This document shows, piece after piece, positions 58,649 to 64,000 of a stretch of DNA of 64,000 nucleotides (the first letter of the stretch is position 1; the number at the start of each line of letters is the position of its first letter). A model generated the notes under the pieces. It worked only from the letters and a program-made list of their open reading frames with translations, did no database searches and was not told the DNA's origin. Both the position numbers and the translations under genes were made by a program. Origin of the DNA: Gerris lacustris (lineage: Eukaryota; Arthropoda; Insecta; Hemiptera; Gerridae); NCBI GenBank assembly GCA_951217055.1, contig OX578286.1, positions 42,423,937-42,487,936 of the forward strand, read 5' to 3'.

Positions 58649-59424
58649 TTTTAGGTTTCTGTACAAAGTAAAAAAAGAAACCTTATATAACGGCTCTGTC
58701 TGTCTGTCTGTCAGTCCGTTGGTGTCTGTCCGTTGCTTGTTTCAATTCATAAACTACTATAGCTAGGGACATGAAATTCGGCACGCAGGTGCATCTCGGC
58801 ATTTGAGACAACTGGACACATTTTGGATTTTTCACATTTAATATTTTCAAGATGGCGGCCAATATGGCGGGCAACTAAAAACAAAGTTTTAGTCACCATG
58901 ACATGTTATATATATCAATTTAAAGGTCTTCAAATGAAGAAAAAGAATATGCAACTATTAAAATATTCTCACGTAATATTTTCAATATGGTGGGTGACTA
59001 AAAAAAGTTCTTAGTAACTATGACATGTTATACATCAATTTAAAGGTCTTGAAGTGTAGAAAAAAAATATGGAATTATTAAAATTTTACACCTAAAAATT
59101 TCAAGATGGCGGCCAATATGACGGCTGAATAAAAACAAGTTTTTAGTAACTATGACATGTTATATATCAATTTAAAGATCTTGAAATGTAGAAAAAGAAT
59201 ATGCAATTATTAAAATTTTCAAGATGGCGGCCAATATAGCTGGTGACAAAAAATTGTTTTAGTTACCATAACATGTTATACATCAATTTTAATGTTTTGA
59301 AGAGTAGAAAAAGAATATTACTATTAAAATTAGTGCAATTATATTACACATAATAATTTTAACTTTAATGTACAGAAACCGGCGATTATCGCCCCACGTA
59401 CTTACGTGAAGCACGCCTTACTTG
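58649..59424 (+). mobile_element. Helentron/HINE-like element, family A copy 3 (most complete)
   Basis: Starts TTTTAGGTTTCTGTACAAAG with GAAACC arm, then CTGTCTGTCTGTC. Four or five internal tandem units of 90-120 bp, each with CAAGATGGCGGCCAATAT and AAGGTCTTGAAGTGTAGAAA. Ends TGTACAGAAACC (complement of the start), GGCGATTATCGCC hairpin, CACGTACTTACGTG hairpin, GCCTTACTTG. No protein. Confidence 0.65.
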
Positions 59425-59569
59425 TTTTATTTTTTACTGATCCTCACATGGGCGTATCCAGCTCAAAACGGAAGGGGGGCAGTTCCTGATAAGGGGATGA
59501 GGGGGGGGGGGGGGGGGGGGGTTAATGATAACCAAAGTAAGAATAAAATATGTATTTAAAAAAACCTAC

Positions 59570-60351
59570 CTAGTTTGTAAAACATAATTTTCGAGGATTA
59601 GAAGCAAATTTTTTAAATACAGCTTCCCCTAGTTGCTTCTTGTTAGCGAAAACCCATTGTCGGTGAATGCTTAACATGGCTAACCCATTTAACCCGTTTT
59701 CACCAATTGTACTTTTAAATTTTGGAAAATAAACGTTTAAAAACGGCATTTTCAGCAGTTTTAGACATAAACCCATGTACATATTTTATTTTATTTGTAA
59801 TTTTATAGCCCCTTCAAATCCGACGGGGGGGGGGGGGGGGGGGGGGGGCTCAAGCCCGATAGCCCCCGTTCCTACGCCACTGAGCTAAATTAACGCTCGA
59901 TAGTGAATGTTGAGAAGGGCTGTGATAGCAATATCAGCAAAGTCTTTCTAATTGCCGGGAAAAAGAAATCGCTCTTTTTTAAAAACATCATTATGTCAGG
60001 CGCTTCCTGTTTCTGGTTCCACATTTTGAACCACAAGTCCCTTTCACCTTCTATTCTTTCCAAAGTGTAGAAAATTACACTGGATGAAGTACATACTTTC
60101 ATTCCATTGCTCCAATGAAACATCTCTCATCTTACTAGATGGTAATTTGTCAATGAAAATGCAAGCGATTTGTCTACAGAAAATATGTCTTCCAAAGAAG
60201 ATATTATAGAATCCAAGTAGGGAATTATCAGAGCCCTTCTCCATAATTCGGTTGGATTTTCGGCTGGAGGATTGCTTCTAGGCTTCTTTCGGCCAGCAAC
60301 GCGAGTGGCGGTTATGTCACATTCGTTTAAGACTGATGGAGGGATTGCCAA
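59570..60351 (-). pseudogene. hAT-type transposase C-terminal remnant
   Basis: In order on the minus strand and in shifting frames: RSNPPAENPTELWRRALIIP, YLDSIISSLEDIFS, LLSQPFSTFTIERS-like and GLAMLSIHRQWV. These match the C-terminal dimerisation region of hAT transposases of the ZMYM1/P52rIPK type (P-S-T-ER core and LAMLSIH). Interrupted at about 59785-59890 by an unrelated insert, and broken by frameshifts. Confidence 0.65.
59785..59890 (-). repeat. Insert with GTGGCGTAGGAACGGGGG end and long G/C run
   Basis: Minus strand AGTGGCGTAGGAACGGGGGC, GCTATCGGGCTTGAGCC, then about 25 C. It splits the hAT remnant between its TIER and GENG segments. Confidence 0.45.
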
Positions 60352-60373
60352 TCAGCTGTTAATGGAGTTAAAA

Positions 60374-60844
60374 TTTTAGGTTTCTGTGCTAAGTAAAAAA
60401 AGAAACCTTATATAACGGCTCTGTCTGTCTGTCTGTCCGTTGCTTGTTTCAATTCATAAACTACTATAGCTAGAAACATGAAATTCGGCACACAGGTGCA
60501 TCTCGGCTTTTGAGACAACTGGACACATTTTGGATTTTTCACACTTAATATTTTCAAGATGGCGGCCAATATGGCGGGTGAATAAAAACAAGTTTTAGTC
60601 ACCATGACATGTTATATATCAATTTAAAGGTCTTGAAATGTAGAAAAAAATATGCAACTATTAAAATTTTCAAGATGGCGGCCAATATGGCTACAATAAC
60701 ATGTTATACATAAATTTAAAGGTCTTGCAGGGTAGAAAAAGAATATTATAAAAAAAAATTATATTATACTTAAAATTTTTAACTTTAATGTACAGAAACC
60801 GGCGATTATCGCCCCACGTACTTACGTGAAGCGCGCCTTACTTG
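60374..60844 (+). mobile_element. Helentron/HINE-like element, family A copy 4
   Basis: Starts TTTTAGGTTTCTGTGCTAAG and ends TGTACAGAAACC, GGCGATTATCGCC, CACGTACTTACGTG, CGCCTTACTTG. Two to three internal units. Confidence 0.65.
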
Positions 60845-60849
60845 TTTTT

Positions 60850-60993
60850 CCTTTACTTTTGACTGATCTTCGCTACCCCTCAATTTTTATTTTTGATCGA
60901 TCCTAGCTGTCCCCAAATTCTATTTTTTTTATTTTTGAATGATTTTTGCTATCCTCTGTTTTCATTTTTTTACTGATCCTCGCTATCCTAATT
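60850..60993. repeat. Degenerate tandem repeat, about 36 bp
   Basis: Four units resembling TTTTTGACTGATCCTCGCTA then TCCTCAATTTT. One similar unit follows the family A copy at 59424. Confidence 0.55.
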
Positions 60994-62215
60994 TTTTGTT
61001 ACATAATGCACAATGCACAGTCGGTAATCTACATGGATATTTATGATTTAGGTAATGACTAACAGGCAGTACAAGAACGTTTGGTAGGATAGTATTATAT
61101 AATAACGAATAGGCGTAAAATTTATATAAAACGAATGGTTAAATGATTATTTTAAATTAAACATTTATGTATCCTGTCCCACGATAGAGTACTTTAGGAG
61201 AAAAATTGCTTATTTGTAGTTCTCGAAGAAAAGTTATTCTTTACAAGGAAAAAAAAAACTCTTGCTTGTTCTTAAACCACTAAAAATCAACATTTTTGCT
61301 CAATTTTGTAAAAACCTTTTTTAAAAACAGAACAATAATAAAATACAGATGTTGGTAACAGCTATTATTATTTTATAAAGACTGATATTTTTTTCTCGAA
61401 AACTAACAAATAATTACCTTTCTCTATATTATATTAGAACTCTATCGATATTTGGATACGTAATAAATCAGATATTCAGCAAGACGAAAAAAAGGAAACC
61501 GTATTTAATTCTGATTTTTTCACCCCTTTTTATAATTTATTCGTGAATCTTTAATTAGATAATTATCTAATCCAATCTATAGACAAGATATCACAACCAA
61601 ACGAGAAAATACAATTGTAATTTACAAAGTTTAAACTGTTTGTATTACATCTGCTAAATCCAAGCTAATTAATAATGTATTAATAAGGGGAAAGAACAAC
61701 TTTTTTTAAACTACTTACAAAACGAATCAGAGGATATAATTATAAAAACAAACTAATTATAAGACCTTTTCTCAGTTTTTCCGTATTTAATACTGATTCC
61801 CCCCCCCCCGTTTTTTAGTTTTCGGTTTTAATAAACTCAACTTTTCAAAAACAAAACAAAACTTTTAAAACGAAAACAACCACATCATGTTTAAAACTAA
61901 TATATATATATACCTATTTATAAGTAAACAAGTACAGTAGTATCTTGTATAGCTGTGATTCTCTGTCATGTTCTAGAAACATAGAAATCTACGCACGCAC
62001 ACTTTTATTTCTTTGTTTAACTTTTTCTTTTTTTTTTTTGTTAAATGTAAAACACGTCTATAATTAGTTTTCAAGTTTGTTTATTGAATTCATAAACGAA
62101 TTGGAATGATGGAGTGGGAATAATTAGTACTGATCGTCAGAACTTACTAAATTATTAATCAATTTGAAATGAAATACTCTAGAAGTAATATGTTCAGTTA
62201 ATAAAAGACTTCAGT
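60994..62215. other. AT-rich DNA, nothing recognised
   Basis: C run near 61800. No coding or repeat boundary. Confidence 0.3.
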
Positions 62216-62700
62216 TCAAAAGCAATATCATTCAGTTCTCAATCATTGCAACAATTGCTCAATAAAAATACAACAATTGCTTAATTAATGTATCAATTGC
62301 TTCGTTTGATTTCATCAATTAGTTCATTTATAAATATAAACTCAATTAACTAATTTAAATAATAATTTAACGGCCACAGTTAAGTCATATATTGTGCTTG
62401 ATTAATTTATTTTAATTACTCGATTAATTCATCTATTGATTGATTAATATACCAATTACTTATTACTTTATTAATATATTAATTCTTCACTAAATCTATT
62501 GCTCAATTAATTTATTTCAATTAATTCAGGTTGATTGATTAATCATATCTATTGCTCAATTGGTTCATATACTTTTTGATTAATTGGATGATTTGATTGA
62601 TTAATATATTAATTGCACATCTTTTGTTAATCTTTTTTTATTTCCATTGATCAAATTAATTTATTAATATACAAATTGCTCAATAAACGAATAAATTTAT
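62216..62700. repeat. Degenerate CAATTGCTCAATTAAT-type minisatellite
   Basis: Roughly 15-20 diverged units of 20-30 bp built on CAATTGCTCAATTAAT and ATTGATTGATTAATAT; spacing is irregular. Confidence 0.6.
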
Positions 62701-63119
62701 TGATTCATGAGTTAAATAATTATGAATTGTGATTTATTATTATTATTTTAATTAGTGTTTTGAATACTTTTTTTTGGAAAGGAGAAGAAATTATTTGTTC
62801 AAGTAAGTAAGCTATTATTAATTATTATTTATTTATTTGATGCATCTAACTATGTTTTGTATACTGTGTGACTGCTGAAGTCTTGATATGAATATGACAA
62901 TAGTCGTCGAAATTCCTCAGAATTTTATCAAATTTTTATAAAATGATAAAAATATGCAATGATCATTTGTCAATAAGTGTAGGCGAAGAACACCCCCCCC
63001 CCCCCTGCTTTGGCTTTACTCAATCCTATTTGCTTATTCAAAACGAATACATGAATTCAAGAAAGTAAATTAGATATGTAACCTTTTGACCTTAATAACT
63101 GACCTTCAGAATGATCAAC

Positions 63120-63350
63120 AATGCTTCGAAATTATACTAGGGCTATCCGAGGGCTACTTTCAACAAATCATCAAAATTTCATAAAAATCAAATAAGTACT
63201 TTTGAAGATATAGGTGTAAATAAATGAATGCTTGTGCGCATGTGGAAGAGAAACAAATGGGTGCAAAAGGATAAAACTTATATGGAACCAACAATAGGTT
63301 AATTATGACCTACCACAACAAATCTCATTAAAATCGGATCGATAGTTTTT
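63120..63350 (+). repeat. Dispersed repeat, family N copy 2
   Basis: Matches the reverse complement of 4680-4935. It is cut at TAGTTTTT by the family B element that follows. Confidence 0.55.
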
Positions 63351-64000
63351 AGGGTCCGTAGGCAAAACCAAGGACCCTTATATTTTCCTGAGTGTGTCTG
63401 TCCGTCCGTCTTGTCGCCTGCACTCACGGCTACACCTTTCGTCCGATCACTTTGAAATTTGGCATGTATGTGTCTTGTACCTGCCCACATATTTTAAAAA
63501 TATAGCGACTTAAAAATTTTTTTTTTTTTAAAAATAGGGTAAAAAAACTTAAGGGTTAACATTTTTTCATTTTTTTTTCGACACCATGAGGGGTATCATA
63601 TGAAAGGGTACGTCGAGCTGATTACAAAAATATATAATTATTCTGTTATAACTTTGATAGGGCGAGCGTAGGCAAGTTTGAAGTGGGTGTGAAACGTGTC
63701 CCCCCCCCTCTATCTCGCTTATGTGAAGTGCAAAAAATCTGAAAAAAATCCTGAATATTCTTCAACCAAAAGTAAAGATACCACTTTTTGGAAATTTCGA
63801 AAAAAATATTATTTTATTTTTTATTGACAAAATACGTTTTTTTATAACTATGGTCTTTTGATGTATTTATATAATTGTAGTCCGGTTCAGTGGCAAAAAA
63901 ATACTTTATCAGAAGTTTGTTTATGTGTTTTGAGAATATCAGACCCATAGGATAGTTCAAAGTTCAAAGTAAGCTTTTTAGCATTTTAAAAAACACCATC
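63347..64000 (+). mobile_element. Helentron/HINE-like element, family B copy 3 (runs off the window)
   Basis: Starts TTTTAGGGTCCGTAGGCAAA, GGACCCTTATATTTTCC, TGTCTGTCCGTCCGTC. Homologous to copies 1 and 2, with CCCCCCCCTCTATCTCGCTT at the C run. The 3' hairpin lies beyond 64000. Confidence 0.65.

Overview
The window reads as AT-rich nuclear DNA from an animal, most likely an insect. It has spliced genes with GT-AG introns, long A/T runs, and a very dense load of small DNA transposons, SINE-like and LINE remnants. The order cannot be fixed from sequence alone. There is no sign of bacterial or organellar DNA.

Three protein genes can be assembled exon by exon, with intact reading frames across every junction. 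(1) A CFDP1/Bucentaur gene (Yeti in flies, Swc5 in yeast) lies on the minus strand, 14148 down to 3227: 5 coding exons, 278 aa, a subunit of the SWR1/SRCAP-type H2A.Z chromatin remodeller. (2) A TMEM170 gene lies on the plus strand, 20530-22599: 3 coding exons, 150 aa, a three-pass ER/nuclear-envelope membrane protein. (3) A GRWD1 gene (glutamate-rich WD-repeat protein, yeast Rrb1) lies on the minus strand, 57912 down to 44788: 8 coding exons, 478 aa, a histone-binding and ribosome-biogenesis factor. CFDP1 and TMEM170 are head to head about 6.4 kb apart; TMEM170 and GRWD1 are tail to tail across about 22 kb of AT-rich, repeat-filled DNA. CFDP1 and TMEM170A are also neighbours in human, so the pair may be an old microsyntenic block.

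Almost everything else is mobile DNA. The best defined family is a small MITE (family C here) with ten copies and 8-bp target duplications, five of them perfect in young-looking copies plus one in an old copy that carries a nested element. Two families (A and B) and one fragment share an uncommon end structure: a short hairpin at the 5' end, a CTGTCYGTCCGTC-like block, and, near the other end, a second copy of the 5' arm in inverse orientation followed by a hairpin and an ACTTG-like terminus. This resembles Helentron/HINE elements. Other elements include a piggyBac-like MITE with a TTAA site, a hAT-like MITE with a perfect 8-bp duplication, three pogo/Tigger-like MITEs, large fold-back elements, a palindrome carrying two tRNA T-arm/B-box-like segments, a 5S-rRNA-like SINE, a SINE-like retrocopy with a 15-bp duplication, two LINE remnants, a hAT transposase remnant and an alternating 64/65-bp satellite.

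Layout: 1-3200 repeats; 3227-14148 CFDP1 with TE-filled introns; 14160-20500 intergenic repeats; 20530-22599 TMEM170; 22600-29000 very AT-rich DNA; 29010-30064 5S-like SINE and satellite; 30065-44787 fold-back elements and repeats; 44788-57912 GRWD1 with TE-filled introns; 57913-64000 Helentron-like copies, a hAT remnant and low-complexity DNA. No database search was possible. Family names rest on recognised motifs, termini and target-site duplications seen in the window.
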